Assembly (NCBI GenBank): GCA_034664005.1 | Contig: JAXDIL010000030.1 | Coordinates: 1-37,082 of the forward strand | Source: JACVRW01 sp034664005 | Lineage (GTDB): Bacteria > Actinomycetota > Thermoleophilia > Solirubrobacterales > Thermoleophilaceae | Length of the DNA: 37,082 nucleotides | Reading direction: 5' to 3' | Shown here: piece after piece, positions 8,039 to 15,068 of the stretch | How positions within the stretch are numbered: position 1 is the first letter of the stretch | How the letters are laid out: every line of letters begins with the position of its first letter | The notes under the pieces: model-generated | The model's input: the letters and a program-made list of their open reading frames with translations, nothing else | Told to the model about the DNA's origin: nothing | The model's database searches: none | Translations under genes and position numbers: made by a program

Positions 8039-8439
8039 GCATGGCACGCGACGAAGGCATGCTTCTTGGCGAGGCGGCGCAAGCTCTTGGCGTAAGCCAG
8101 GACACACTGAGACGCTGGGATCGCGCTGGGAAGATCCGTACGCGGCGGGACTCGGCGAACCGGCGGCGCGTGCCCAGGCGTGAGGTGGAGCGGCTCGGGG
8201 GGCATCCCGCGCGCCATGAGCCCGGCGATGGGTTGTCGGCGCGCAACCGCTTCCCGGGCGTGGTGCGCTCGGTCGAGGTGGACGGCGTGATGGCGCTTGT
8301 CGAGCTCGAGGCCGGCCCGTTCCTCGTCACGGCCGCCGTGACGCGCGACGCGGTCGAGGAGCTGGGACTGGCTCCCGGTGTCGCCGCGACCGCCGCGGTC
8401 AAGGCCACGTCGGTGATGATCGAGCGCGGCTCTTCGTGA
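8029..8439 (+). CDS. HTH-TOBE (Mop) molybdate-responsive regulator
   Basis: 136 residues if started at ATG 8029; ATG 8035, 8041 and 8059 are in frame, and none has a clear Shine-Dalgarno. The N-terminal part (about 10-56) is a MerR/excisionase-type helix-turn-helix: LLGEAAQALGVSQDTLRRWD, then an Arg-rich wing and VPRREVERL. The C-terminal part (about 70-133) is a single molybdate-binding TOBE/Mop domain, with SARNRFPGVVRSVEVDG and the closing ATAAVKATSVMI. This two-domain layout occurs next to modABC in Actinobacteria and is distinct from enterobacterial ModE, which has a different HTH and two Mop repeats. It probably senses molybdate and controls the operon it heads. The stop overlaps the modA GTG by 4 nt. 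Confidence 0.85.
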   Translation: MLMRMARDEGMLLGEAAQALGVSQDTLRRWDRAGKIRTRRDSANRRRVPRREVERLGGHPARHEPGDGLSARNRFPGVVRSVEVDGVMALVELEAGPFLVTAAVTRDAVEELGLAPGVAATAAVKATSVMIERGSS

Positions 8440-9185
8440 GGCGGCTCTGCTCGGCGGTGCTGCTCGCCGCGTTCGTCGCGGGCTGTGGCGGCTCGGATGG
8501 CTCCACGCGGCTCGTGGTCTCCGCCGCGAGCTCTATGAACGAGGCACTCGGGCAGTGCGCCCCGGACTTCGGCAAGGCCGAGAACGCCGACGTGCGGCTC
8601 TCGTTCGGCGGCTCCGACGAGCTGGCCGCCCAGATCCGCCAGGGCGCGAAGATCGACGTGTACGCAGCCGCCAACACCAGGCTGCCCGCGGACCTCAACG
8701 GGGACCTGCTCGTCGAGGAGCCCGTGGAGTTCGCGACCAACGAGCTCGTCCTCGCCGTGCCGGAGGACTCGAGCATCGGCTCGCTGGACGACCTGACCCG
8801 GGAGCGGGCGAAGCTGGCCATCGGCTCGGAGTCCGTCCCAATTGGGATCTATACGCGTGAGACGCTGGCGAAGCTGCCGTCCGATCAGGAGCAGGCGATC
8901 CTTGCGCAGGTGCGCTCGAACGAGCCGGACGTGAAGGGCATCGTCGGCAAGCTGACCCAGGGCGCGGTGGACGCGGGCTTCGTCTACGTGACCGACGTGA
9001 AGGCCGCGGGCGGCGCCCTCCGGGCGGTCAAGCTGCCGGAGGAGCTCGAGCCGCAGGCGACCTACGCCGCCGCCGTGGTGACCAAGGCCCAACAGCCCGA
9101 CCTGGCGCGCAAGTTCGTGGACGACCTCACGACCGGCGCCTGCGCCGACGCGCTCCGCAGGGCAGGCTTCGGCCCGGCGCCTTGA
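8436..9185 (+). CDS. modA: Molybdate ABC transporter substrate-binding lipoprotein ModA
   Basis: 249 residues from GTG 8436, sharing GTGA with the upstream stop. A short signal peptide ends in VAGC, with the lipid-modified Cys at residue 17, as expected for a Gram-positive binding protein tethered to the outer membrane face. The mature protein has the ModA pattern: VVSAASSMNEAL near the start, then VRLSFGGSDELAAQIRQGA, IDVYAAANTRLP, VPEDSSIGSLDDL and VDAGFVYVTDV. These include the Ser and backbone groups that bind the tetrahedral oxyanion. It hands molybdate, and possibly tungstate, to ModB/ModC. It overlaps modB by 4 nt (TTGA), so the operon is translationally coupled throughout. Confidence 0.92.
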   Translation: MRRLCSAVLLAAFVAGCGGSDGSTRLVVSAASSMNEALGQCAPDFGKAENADVRLSFGGSDELAAQIRQGAKIDVYAAANTRLPADLNGDLLVEEPVEFATNELVLAVPEDSSIGSLDDLTRERAKLAIGSESVPIGIYTRETLAKLPSDQEQAILAQVRSNEPDVKGIVGKLTQGAVDAGFVYVTDVKAAGGALRAVKLPEELEPQATYAAAVVTKAQQPDLARKFVDDLTTGACADALRRAGFGPAP

Positions 9186-9967
9186 CGCGGCGGCCGTGGT
9201 TCCCGGCGCTGCTCGCGGTCTCTCTCGCGGCGGCGCTCACCTTCCTGACACTGCCGGTGGTGGCGATCTTCGTCGACTCGAGCCCCGGCGAGCTGATCGG
9301 CAGCCTGGGCAAGCCGGGCGCGCTCGACGCACTCTGGCTGAGCCTCAAGACCACGACGGTCTCGATCCTGGTCATCCTGCTCGTGGGCACGCCAGCCGCG
9401 TACCTGCTCGCCACGCGCTCGTTCCGCGGCAAGGCGCTCGTCGTGACAATGATCGAGCTCCCGCTGGTACTGCCTCCCGCGGTCGCGGGGGTGGCGCTGC
9501 TGGCGGCCGTGGGACCCTCCGGGATCCTGGGCGGCGCCGTCGAGGCGGCGGGGATCGAGCTCTCACTGGCGACCGCCGGAGTCGTCGTGGCGATCACGTT
9601 CGTGGCCTCGCCGTTCTACGTGCGCCAGGCGATGGCGGCCTTCGGAGCGGTCGACCGCTCGCTGCTCGACGCCTCACGCACCCTCGGGCGCTCCGAGGCC
9701 CACGGCTTCCTGCGCGTGATGATCCCCGTGGCGCTCCCGGGACTGGCGGCCGGGACCGCGCTGGCCCTCGGGCGCGCGCTCGGGGAGTTCGGCGCGACGC
9801 TGATGTTCGCGGGCTCGTTCCGGGGGATCACCCAGACCGCGCCGCTCGCCATCTACGACCGGCTCGCGACCGACTTCGAGGCCGCGCTCGCGCTGTCCGC
9901 CGTGCTCGTGGCCGTGTCGGCCGCGATCCTGCTGTCGGTCAAGCTCGTGGGGAGCGACCAGTGGTAG
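9182..9967 (+). CDS. modB: Molybdate ABC transporter permease ModB
   Basis: 261 residues from TTG 9182, overlapping modA by 4 nt. About five to six hydrophobic helices are visible, beginning with LLAVSLAAALTFLTLPVVAIF. A conserved PLVLPPAVAGVALL segment follows. The cytoplasmic coupling loop with the EAA-type motif (RTLGRSEAHGFLRVMIPVALPGLAAG region) contacts ModC. The late ALGRALGEFGATLMFAG is characteristic of ModB and CysT/W permeases. Its position between ModA and a TOBE-bearing ATPase fixes the assignment to molybdate rather than sulfate. It overlaps the next gene by 7 nt. Confidence 0.93.
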   Translation: MTRRPWFPALLAVSLAAALTFLTLPVVAIFVDSSPGELIGSLGKPGALDALWLSLKTTTVSILVILLVGTPAAYLLATRSFRGKALVVTMIELPLVLPPAVAGVALLAAVGPSGILGGAVEAAGIELSLATAGVVVAITFVASPFYVRQAMAAFGAVDRSLLDASRTLGRSEAHGFLRVMIPVALPGLAAGTALALGRALGEFGATLMFAGSFRGITQTAPLAIYDRLATDFEAALALSAVLVAVSAAILLSVKLVGSDQW

Positions 9968-11025
9968 GCGTCCAGGCCAGGACGGCGCTCGGCGACCTCG
10001 CGCTCGACGTGGAGCTCTCGGTCGAGCCGGGCGAGTGCCTCGCGCTCGCCGGTCCCTCCGGGGCGGGCAAGACCAGCGTCCTGCGCGTCGCGGCCGGGCT
10101 GCTCCACCCCGACGACGGGCGCGTCGAGACAGCGGAGGAGACGTGGCTAGACACCGCCCGCGGCATCGACGTGCCGCCGGAGCAGCGGCGCTGCGGCTAT
10201 GTCTTCCAGGACTACGCGCTGTTCCCGCACATGACCGCATGGCAGAACGTGGCCTATCCGCTCCGCGGGGTGCCGCGGAGCGAGCGGCGTGCGTGCGCCG
10301 TCGAGCTGCTCGAGCGGTTCGGGCTCGGCGCGCGGGCCGACGCTCGCCCGCAGACGCTGAGCGGCGGCGAGCGCCAGCGCGTGGCCGTGGCGCGAGCCCT
10401 GGCCCGGAAGCCCGAGGTGCTGCTGCTCGACGAGCCGTTGTCCGCGCTCGACGCGCGCACCCGCACGGCCGCGGCACGCGTGCTGGGCTCGGTGCTGCGC
10501 GAGAGCGAGGCGCCCGCGCTGCTCGTGACCCACGACTTCGGCGAGGCGGCGCAGCTCGGTGACCGCGTGGGGATCGTCGATCGCGGTCGCATCGTCCAGG
10601 TCGGCACGCCGAGCGAGCTGGCGGCGGCGCCGAGATCAGCGTTCGTCGCGGACTTCACGGGCGCGGTGGTCCTCACCGGGATCGCGCGCCGCGGCCCCGG
10701 CGGGACGACGAGCGTGGAGCTCGACGGAGGCGGCAGCGTCGCGAGCACCGACGTCGCCGAGGGCCCGGTGGCGGTGAGCATCTACCCCTGGGAGATCACG
10801 ATCGAGCCCGCCGGCGAGCAGCCGCACGGCTCTGCGGAGAATCGCGTGGCCGCGGAGATCGTCTCCATGACGACGGTGGGCAACCGCGTGCGGCTCGGGC
10901 TGGCGGGCCCGCAGCCGCTCGTCGCCGAGATCACGCGGAGCTCGGCCGAGCGGCTCGGCCTGCGCGCCGGCGCAGCCGTCGTCGCGACCTGGAAGGCGGC
11001 GGCCACGCGTCTCGTGGCCGCCTGA
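9961..11025 (+). CDS. modC: Molybdate ABC transporter ATP-binding protein ModC
   Basis: 354 residues from GTG 9961, inside the end of modB. ATPase motifs are Walker A GPSGAGKTS, Q-loop VFQDYALFPHM, signature LSGGERQRVAVARAL, Walker B VLLLDEPLSALD and switch VTHDF. After about residue 235 comes a regulatory part with a Mop/TOBE-like domain. It includes AENRVAAEIVSMTTVGNRVRL and an end reading VVATWKAAATRLVAA, which in ModC binds molybdate and trans-inhibits transport. It powers ModB. The gene ends 7 nt before the convergent ArsR-like gene, leaving no room for a separate terminator. Confidence 0.93.
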   Translation: MVGVQARTALGDLALDVELSVEPGECLALAGPSGAGKTSVLRVAAGLLHPDDGRVETAEETWLDTARGIDVPPEQRRCGYVFQDYALFPHMTAWQNVAYPLRGVPRSERRACAVELLERFGLGARADARPQTLSGGERQRVAVARALARKPEVLLLDEPLSALDARTRTAAARVLGSVLRESEAPALLVTHDFGEAAQLGDRVGIVDRGRIVQVGTPSELAAAPRSAFVADFTGAVVLTGIARRGPGGTTSVELDGGGSVASTDVAEGPVAVSIYPWEITIEPAGEQPHGSAENRVAAEIVSMTTVGNRVRLGLAGPQPLVAEITRSSAERLGLRAGAAVVATWKAAATRLVAA

Positions 11026-11032
11026 TCCAGGC

Positions 11033-11695
11033 CTAGGCCTTCGCCTTGGCCTTCTTCTTTGTGGTGCTCCCGCGCTGCTTGCGCGTGCCCGACGCCGGCG
11101 CGGTCGTGTCCTTCGCCGAGCTGGGAGTCGGGTGGGTCATCATCACGAGGTTCGCGCTGAACGTGCCATCGCCGTCGCCGTCCTTCGACGCGCGCGCGGC
11201 GCTGTCCGCCTGAATCTGCATCGCGCGGTCGAGCGCCTCGGCCAGGACGTCCTGTAGCTCGTCCCAACCCTGCTCGTCCACCACGAGGACGCTGCGGCTG
11301 AGGTGCCTGTCGTCGCGCTCGTCGAACAGACCGCCCTTGATCGCCTCGGCCGCGTCCTCCCACACGAGCTGCAGGACGGCGTCGGAGATCGAGCCGCGGG
11401 CGTTCTTCGGAAGCTTCTTCCAGTCGCGATCCCCGAAGAACGGACGCACGATCGCGCGGTAGTAGTGCTCGAGCGCACCGCGTCGCGGCTCCGTCTCCAC
11501 GAGCTCGATGCAGCCGAGGTCGTGAAGCATCCGGACGTGGTAGCTCACGTTGGTGAGCGGCTCTCCGAGTCGCTTCGCCAACTCGTTAGGGCTGGCGACG
11601 CCCTCGTTCAGGGCGGCGAGCAGCTGCACCCTCAGCGGGTGCGCCAGCGCCTTCGCGAGCCGGGAGTCAACAGCGCTGGCCATTTGTCGCTTCAA
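11033..11695 (-). CDS. ArsR-like winged-helix transcriptional regulator with Lys-rich tail
   Basis: 220 residues from TTG 11695. The start is supported by GGAGG in the upstream gene, 7 nt before it, and by a TTGA overlap with the sigma-factor stop. The N-terminus is a winged helix of the ArsR/HTH_20 kind: LAHPLRVQLLAALNEGVASPNELAKRL, then LTNVSYHVRMLHDLGCIELV with a beta wing ETEPRRGALEHYYRA. The middle (about 80-165) is helical and may be a ligand or dimer domain, with FFGDRDWKKLP. The last 50 residues are low-complexity and end in KKKAKAKA. No metal-binding Cys pair of ArsR metal sensors is seen. As the second gene of the sigma operon it probably regulates the divergent methyltransferase-peptide-ThiF genes or its own operon. 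Confidence 0.82.
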   Translation of the reverse strand: MKRQMASAVDSRLAKALAHPLRVQLLAALNEGVASPNELAKRLGEPLTNVSYHVRMLHDLGCIELVETEPRRGALEHYYRAIVRPFFGDRDWKKLPKNARGSISDAVLQLVWEDAAEAIKGGLFDERDDRHLSRSVLVVDEQGWDELQDVLAEALDRAMQIQADSAARASKDGDGDGTFSANLVMMTHPTPSSAKDTTAPASGTRKQRGSTTKKKAKAKA

Positions 11696-12195
11696 GTCTC
11701 TTCCTCCAGTTTTTTCTTCACTCGCAGCCGCAACCGGTGCAGCCGCACTTTAACGTTACCCTCACTCAGCCCGAAATGCTCAGCAAGTTTGGCGCAAGTG
11801 AAGTCCTCGTAGTACCTCAAACGCGCTAATTCCTGGTCTGAAGCGGACAGCGAGCCCACAATTCCGGTGACCAAAAGCCTGTCTTCGAGGGCTTCGTAGG
11901 TCGCTACCGGCAGTCTCGGCGCGGTCAGCGGCGCTTCGACCAAAACTTCGTTGGGTCGCCTCGTGGCCAGCCGCACGGCCTCGTTGTGGGCGATCTGCCG
12001 GAGCCAGCCGAACGGTCGCTCCGGCTGCCGGCAGCTGTGGCGGTGGAGCCAGGCGCGCACGATCGCCTCCTGCGCGGCCTCGTCGGCGGCCACAGGGCAG
12101 CCGGTCACGCGGAGGGCCTGGCGGAAGCAGAAGCTTCGCAGTTCGTCCCAGTCCCAGGAAGTGCATGAAACCTTCTGCAGCGCTGTGGGGGTCAT
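11692..12195 (-). CDS. ECF-type RNA polymerase sigma factor
   Basis: 167 residues from ATG 12195; a GTG at 12213 would add six. Region 2 is visible as SFCFRQALRVTG ... AADEAAQEAIVRAW ... PFGWLRQIAHNEA, and region 4 as LSASDQELARLRYYED followed by the helix-turn-helix LAEHFGLSEGNVKVRLHRLR. These are the marks of sigma-70 region 2 and region 4 in an alternative (ECF-like) sigma factor. The 3' half (11701-11880) is about 54% G+C by my count, against about 70% in neighbouring genes, which suggests recent acquisition. No anti-sigma factor is adjacent; the ArsR-like gene follows with a 4-nt overlap. The start is 8 nt from the start of the divergent methyltransferase gene, so the two promoters must lie inside the opposing genes or the mRNAs are leaderless. 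Confidence 0.88.
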   Translation of the reverse strand: MTPTALQKVSCTSWDWDELRSFCFRQALRVTGCPVAADEAAQEAIVRAWLHRHSCRQPERPFGWLRQIAHNEAVRLATRRPNEVLVEAPLTAPRLPVATYEALEDRLLVTGIVGSLSASDQELARLRYYEDFTCAKLAEHFGLSEGNVKVRLHRLRLRVKKKLEEET

Positions 12196-12203
12196 AACTG
12201 GCG

Positions 12204-13004
12204 ATGCAACCACTGACGAGCCCCGCTGCCGAGGCCTACGAGCTTCTTGCCCCCTTCTACGACGAGCTCACCCGCGACCACGACTACGAGGGCTGGACCA
12301 GGCACCTCGAGGAAACCGCCCTGCTGTTCGGCCTCCGCGGCCACACCATGCTCGACGCCGCATGCGGCACCGGCAAGAGCTTCCTGCCGTTCCTGGAGCG
12401 CGGCTACGCAGTTACTGCGTGCGACATCTCAACCGAGATGGTCACGCTGGCCGCCGCGAAGGCGCCGGAGGCGGAGCTGTTCGTCGCGGACATCCGTGCG
12501 CTTGGCGAGCTGGGCAGCTTCGACCTCGTCACCTGCCTCGACGACTCGCTCAACTACCTCACCGGCGACGGCGACCTCGACGACGCGCTCGCGGCGCTCG
12601 CGGCGAACCTCGCCCCAGGCGGGGTGCTCGTCTTCGATCTGAACACGCTGTCGACCTACCGCACCACGTTCGCGCGCGACATGGCCCTGGAGGGGGACGG
12701 CGTCCTCCTCGTCTGGCGCGGCGGGTGCAGCAGCGCCGAGGAACCCGGCTGTACGGCAGAGCTGATCGTCGAGGCGTTCGCCGAGACGGATCCCGGCCTC
12801 TACGAGCGGGTGACCACGCGCCACACCCAGCGCCACCATCCGCGGCCGGACGTCGAGAGGGCACTGGCCGGAGCGGGGCTCGCCGCCAGCGGCGTGTTCG
12901 GCCTGCTGCCCGACGGATCGCTCGACCCGCTCCCAAGCGAGGACGGCCACCACAAGCTCGTGTTTTTCGCCCAGCGAGTCGCGAGAGGAGGTGATTTCAC
13001 ATGA
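12204..13004 (+). CDS. Class I SAM-dependent methyltransferase (putative RiPP tailoring enzyme)
   Basis: 266 residues from ATG 12204, with no Shine-Dalgarno. The Rossmann methyltransferase motifs are clear: motif I MLDAACGTGKSFLPFL, post-I ACDIS (acidic residue binding the ribose), VADIRALGELGSFDLVTCLDD for motifs II-III, and LAPGGVLVFDLNT for motif IV. The N-terminal AYELLAPFYDELTRDHDYEGW is the usual cap of the Methyltransf_25-like group. The substrate cannot be read from sequence. Its stop codon shares ATGA with the start of a 20-residue peptide gene, and its 3' end carries that gene's strong Shine-Dalgarno. It is therefore translationally coupled to the peptide, and I infer that it methylates that peptide. 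Confidence 0.88.
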   Translation: MQPLTSPAAEAYELLAPFYDELTRDHDYEGWTRHLEETALLFGLRGHTMLDAACGTGKSFLPFLERGYAVTACDISTEMVTLAAAKAPEAELFVADIRALGELGSFDLVTCLDDSLNYLTGDGDLDDALAALAANLAPGGVLVFDLNTLSTYRTTFARDMALEGDGVLLVWRGGCSSAEEPGCTAELIVEAFAETDPGLYERVTTRHTQRHHPRPDVERALAGAGLAASGVFGLLPDGSLDPLPSEDGHHKLVFFAQRVARGGDFT

Positions 13005-13063
13005 CGCTGAAGAAGTGCGCCACGCGGCTCCTGCCCGCGACGTCCATCACCAAGGCCTCCTAG
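13001..13063 (+). CDS. 20-residue peptide, putative RiPP precursor
   Basis: ATG 13001 to TAG 13063 encodes MTLKKCATRLLPATSITKAS. The Shine-Dalgarno AGGAGGTGA (12986-12994) matches the 16S anti-Shine-Dalgarno almost completely. It is followed by 6 nt to the ATG and is the best ribosome-binding site in this window, where most genes have weak or no sites. The start shares ATGA with the methyltransferase stop. The peptide has one Cys (6), five Thr (2, 8, 14, 17) and Ser (15, 20) hydroxyl residues counted excluding repeats of the same type below, a basic N-terminal half and a small polar C-terminal end (more exactly: Thr 2, 8, 14, 17 and Ser 15, 20). These are typical targets for modification. A strong hairpin and then a ThiF-like enzyme gene follow. 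It has no signal peptide. It could instead be a translated leader that controls the downstream gene. Confidence 0.68.
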   Translation: MTLKKCATRLLPATSITKAS

Positions 13064-13077
13064 CCATCCCTATTCCA

Positions 13078-13111
13078 CTTGGGGCTCGGCCACGGCCGGC
13101 CGGGCCCCAAG
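13078..13111 (+). terminator. 14-bp stem-loop between peptide gene and ThiF-like gene (attenuator or mRNA stabiliser)
   Basis: CTTGGGGCTCGGCC (13078-13091) pairs with GGCCGGGCCCCAAG (13098-13111) over 14 positions with one T-G wobble around a 6-nt loop. No run of T follows; GAGGGGAG, the Shine-Dalgarno of the next gene, comes directly after the stem. The site, just past a tiny precursor-like gene, matches the partial terminators known in microcin C and other RiPP operons. These let the peptide transcript outnumber the enzyme transcript. Confidence 0.75.
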
Positions 13112-13120
13112 AGGGGAGCC

Positions 13121-14185
13121 ATGCAACGACCACGTCTCAAGACGACGACAGAGGTCTTCGAGTCACCCGCTGGCGACATCTGCCTGCTTCGCCCGAGCTC
13201 CGACTGCGACCTGGTCCTGGAGGGCGCTTCAGAGCGCGACCGTGAGCTCGTCGCGCTGCTCGACGGAACCAGGGCACGACCGCTGCTCGACGCCGAGTTC
13301 GGCGCGGATACGGTCGGCGAGCTGCTCGAGCTGCTCGACGGCGAGGGGCTCGTGGAGGACGCGGGCGCCTACGACGCGCTGGCCGAGTCCGAGCGCGGCC
13401 GCTACGACCGGCAGCTCCGCTACTTCGCGGACGTGGCGCCGGAGCAGCTGTCGGCGCCGGACTGCCAGCTGCGACTGCGCGAGTCGCGCGTGGTGGTGCT
13501 CGGCGTCGGCGGGCTCGGCAGCTGGGCCGCGATCAGCCTCGCCTGCTGCGGCGTGGGCGAGCTGACGCTGATCGACGGCGACACGGTCGAGCTCAGCAAC
13601 CTGAACCGGCAGATCCTCTTCTCCGAGGCCGACATCGGCCTGCCGAAGGCCTACGTGGCGGCGGCAGCGATCAGACGCTTCAACCCCGGCATCCGCGTCC
13701 TGCCGGTGGTGCGGACGCTCGACACGCCCGCCGAGATCGCCGGCGCGGTGCGCGGCAGCTCGTTCGTGGTCGACGCCGCCGACCGCCCCGCACACGACAT
13801 CGAGCGCTGGGTCAACTCCGCCTGCTTCGAGCACGGCGTGCCCTACATCACCATGAGCCACTTCCCGCCGTTCGCCCGCGTGGGACCGCTGTACGTGCCC
13901 GGCGAGACCGGGTGCTTCAACTGCCAGGAGCGCGCGTACCGGCAGTCCTACGAGCTCTACGACCACCTCGTGGAGCAACGCCGCGGCTCCCCCTCGCCGG
14001 CCGCGACGCTCGGTCCCGTGTGCGCGTTCGTGGGCGGCCAGGTGGCGCTCGACGTGGTCCACCAGCTCACCGGGCTGTGCGAGCCGGCGAGCAAGGGCAG
14101 CGTGCGCGTCTTCGACACGCGGACGCTTACGGTCTCGGACGAGGCCGTGCCGCGCGACCCGCTCTGCGAGGTCTGCTCCGACTAA
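13121..14185 (+). CDS. ThiF/MoeB/MccB-type E1-like adenylating enzyme with N-terminal RRE-like domain
   Basis: 354 residues from ATG 13121, with GAGGGGAG 3 nt upstream. Residues 1-85 look like the winged-helix peptide-clamp (RiPP recognition element) domain that fronts MccB and TOMM ThiF proteins: strands VFESPAGDICLLRP and DLVLEG, then helices with VALLDGTRARPLLD and TVGELLELLDGEGLVED. From about 93 it is an E1 enzyme: RYDRQLRYF, the ATP loop GVGGLGSWAA (128-137), LIDGDTVELSNLNRQ (150-164) with the nucleotide-binding Asp and Arg, and VVDAADRP (216-223). Cys265, 268, 349 and 352 form two CxxC zinc pairs. Such enzymes activate a carboxylate as an acyl-adenylate. The RRE-like domain and the neighbouring 20-residue gene point to a peptide substrate. 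MoeB or ThiF proper is less likely because no ubiquitin-like partner is near. Confidence 0.85.
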   Translation: MQRPRLKTTTEVFESPAGDICLLRPSSDCDLVLEGASERDRELVALLDGTRARPLLDAEFGADTVGELLELLDGEGLVEDAGAYDALAESERGRYDRQLRYFADVAPEQLSAPDCQLRLRESRVVVLGVGGLGSWAAISLACCGVGELTLIDGDTVELSNLNRQILFSEADIGLPKAYVAAAAIRRFNPGIRVLPVVRTLDTPAEIAGAVRGSSFVVDAADRPAHDIERWVNSACFEHGVPYITMSHFPPFARVGPLYVPGETGCFNCQERAYRQSYELYDHLVEQRRGSPSPAATLGPVCAFVGGQVALDVVHQLTGLCEPASKGSVRVFDTRTLTVSDEAVPRDPLCEVCSD

Positions 14186-14213
14186 CGGGCGCGCGGCCGG
14201 TTACGGTGTCGCG

Positions 14214-15068
14214 GTGATCGTCTTCGCCGGACCCGAGATCGACCGTGCTGCCGCGCTGCGCGGGCGGCCCGGCTGGGTGGAGGAGCAGCTCCGCGACCCA
14301 CGCGCGCGGGCGGTGCTCATGTCCGAGCGCGGCGTGTGGGTCGAAGACGGGCGGCTCGTGCTCGCGGCGCCGGCGCCGGCGCCCGAGGCCGTGTTCCTGG
14401 GGTTGCGCGGCGGCGAGCCGCTGTTCGCCATGGACGTGAGCGGCAGCGAGCCCGAGCGCGGCCGTCCCGCCGGGCTGCGCGAGGCCGCGACGGCGCTCCG
14501 GGCCGACGAGGCCGCGCTCGCCGCATACGCCGGGTCGATGCTCTCGTGGCACCGTCGTCATCGGTTCTGCGCGAACTGCGGAGCGCCGACCGAGCCCCGC
14601 GGCGGCGGCCACGAGCGCGTCTGCCCGAGTTGCGACACCCACCACTTCCCGCGCACGGACCCCGTGGTGATCGTGCGCGTCTCGGACGGCGCGGACGCGC
14701 TCCTGCTCGGTCGGCAGGCGAGCTGGCCCGAGGGCCGCTTCTCGGTGCTGGCGGGGTACGTCGAGCCCGGCGAGACGCTCGAGGAGGCGGTCCGGCGCGA
14801 GGTGCTCGAGGAGTCCGGCGTGGCCGTCGACTCGGTCTCCTACGTCGCGTCGCAGCCCTGGCCGTTCCCGAGCTCGCTGATGCTCGGCTTCAGCGCGCTG
14901 GCCGCGCACGGCGATCCCGCGCCCGGCGACGACGAGCTGGCCGAGGTGCGCTGGTTCGATCGCGCGGAGATCGCGCGGTCCGCCCGAGGCAAGGGCGCCC
15001 TCGAGCTCTCGCCGGGCTACTCGATCGCCCGCCGCCTGATCGACGACTGGCTCGCCGACGGCGCCTAG
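14214..15068 (+). CDS. nudC: NAD(+)/NADH diphosphatase NudC (Nudix hydrolase)
   Basis: 284 residues from GTG 14214. Architecture is that of NudC: a variable N-terminal domain, a zinc ribbon with Cys119, Cys122, Cys137 and Cys140, then a Nudix domain. The Nudix box begins at Gly181 and contains REVLEESG (195-202). It is followed by SQPWPFPSS (213-221), the array diagnostic of NADH pyrophosphatases. The enzyme splits NAD(H) into NMN(H) and AMP and can remove NAD caps from RNA. It starts 28 nt after the ThiF-like gene and may be read with it, but its family role is housekeeping. It ends by overlapping the convergent pyrE by 4 nt. Confidence 0.95.
   Translation: MIVFAGPEIDRAAALRGRPGWVEEQLRDPRARAVLMSERGVWVEDGRLVLAAPAPAPEAVFLGLRGGEPLFAMDVSGSEPERGRPAGLREAATALRADEAALAAYAGSMLSWHRRHRFCANCGAPTEPRGGGHERVCPSCDTHHFPRTDPVVIVRVSDGADALLLGRQASWPEGRFSVLAGYVEPGETLEEAVRREVLEESGVAVDSVSYVASQPWPFPSSLMLGFSALAAHGDPAPGDDELAEVRWFDRAEIARSARGKGALELSPGYSIARRLIDDWLADGA

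Noticed and set aside
13079..13120. Upstream TTG start at 13079 for the ThiF-like gene
   Set aside because: It lies inside the hairpin stem and adds a segment unlike the family. ATG 13121 has its own GAGGGGAG site.
12991..13245. 84-codon plus-strand frame over the peptide/hairpin region
   Set aside because: It overlaps three better-supported features in another frame, and its composition is out-of-frame GC sequence.
13001..14185. True microcin C (mccA-mccB) operon
   Set aside because: The peptide is 20 residues and ends in Ser instead of Asn, and no exporter or immunity genes adjoin; only the organisation is similar.
13001..15068. nudC as part of the peptide-modifying operon
   Set aside because: It is in the same direction 28 nt downstream, but its zinc ribbon and SQPWPFP motif mark an ordinary NADH diphosphatase.
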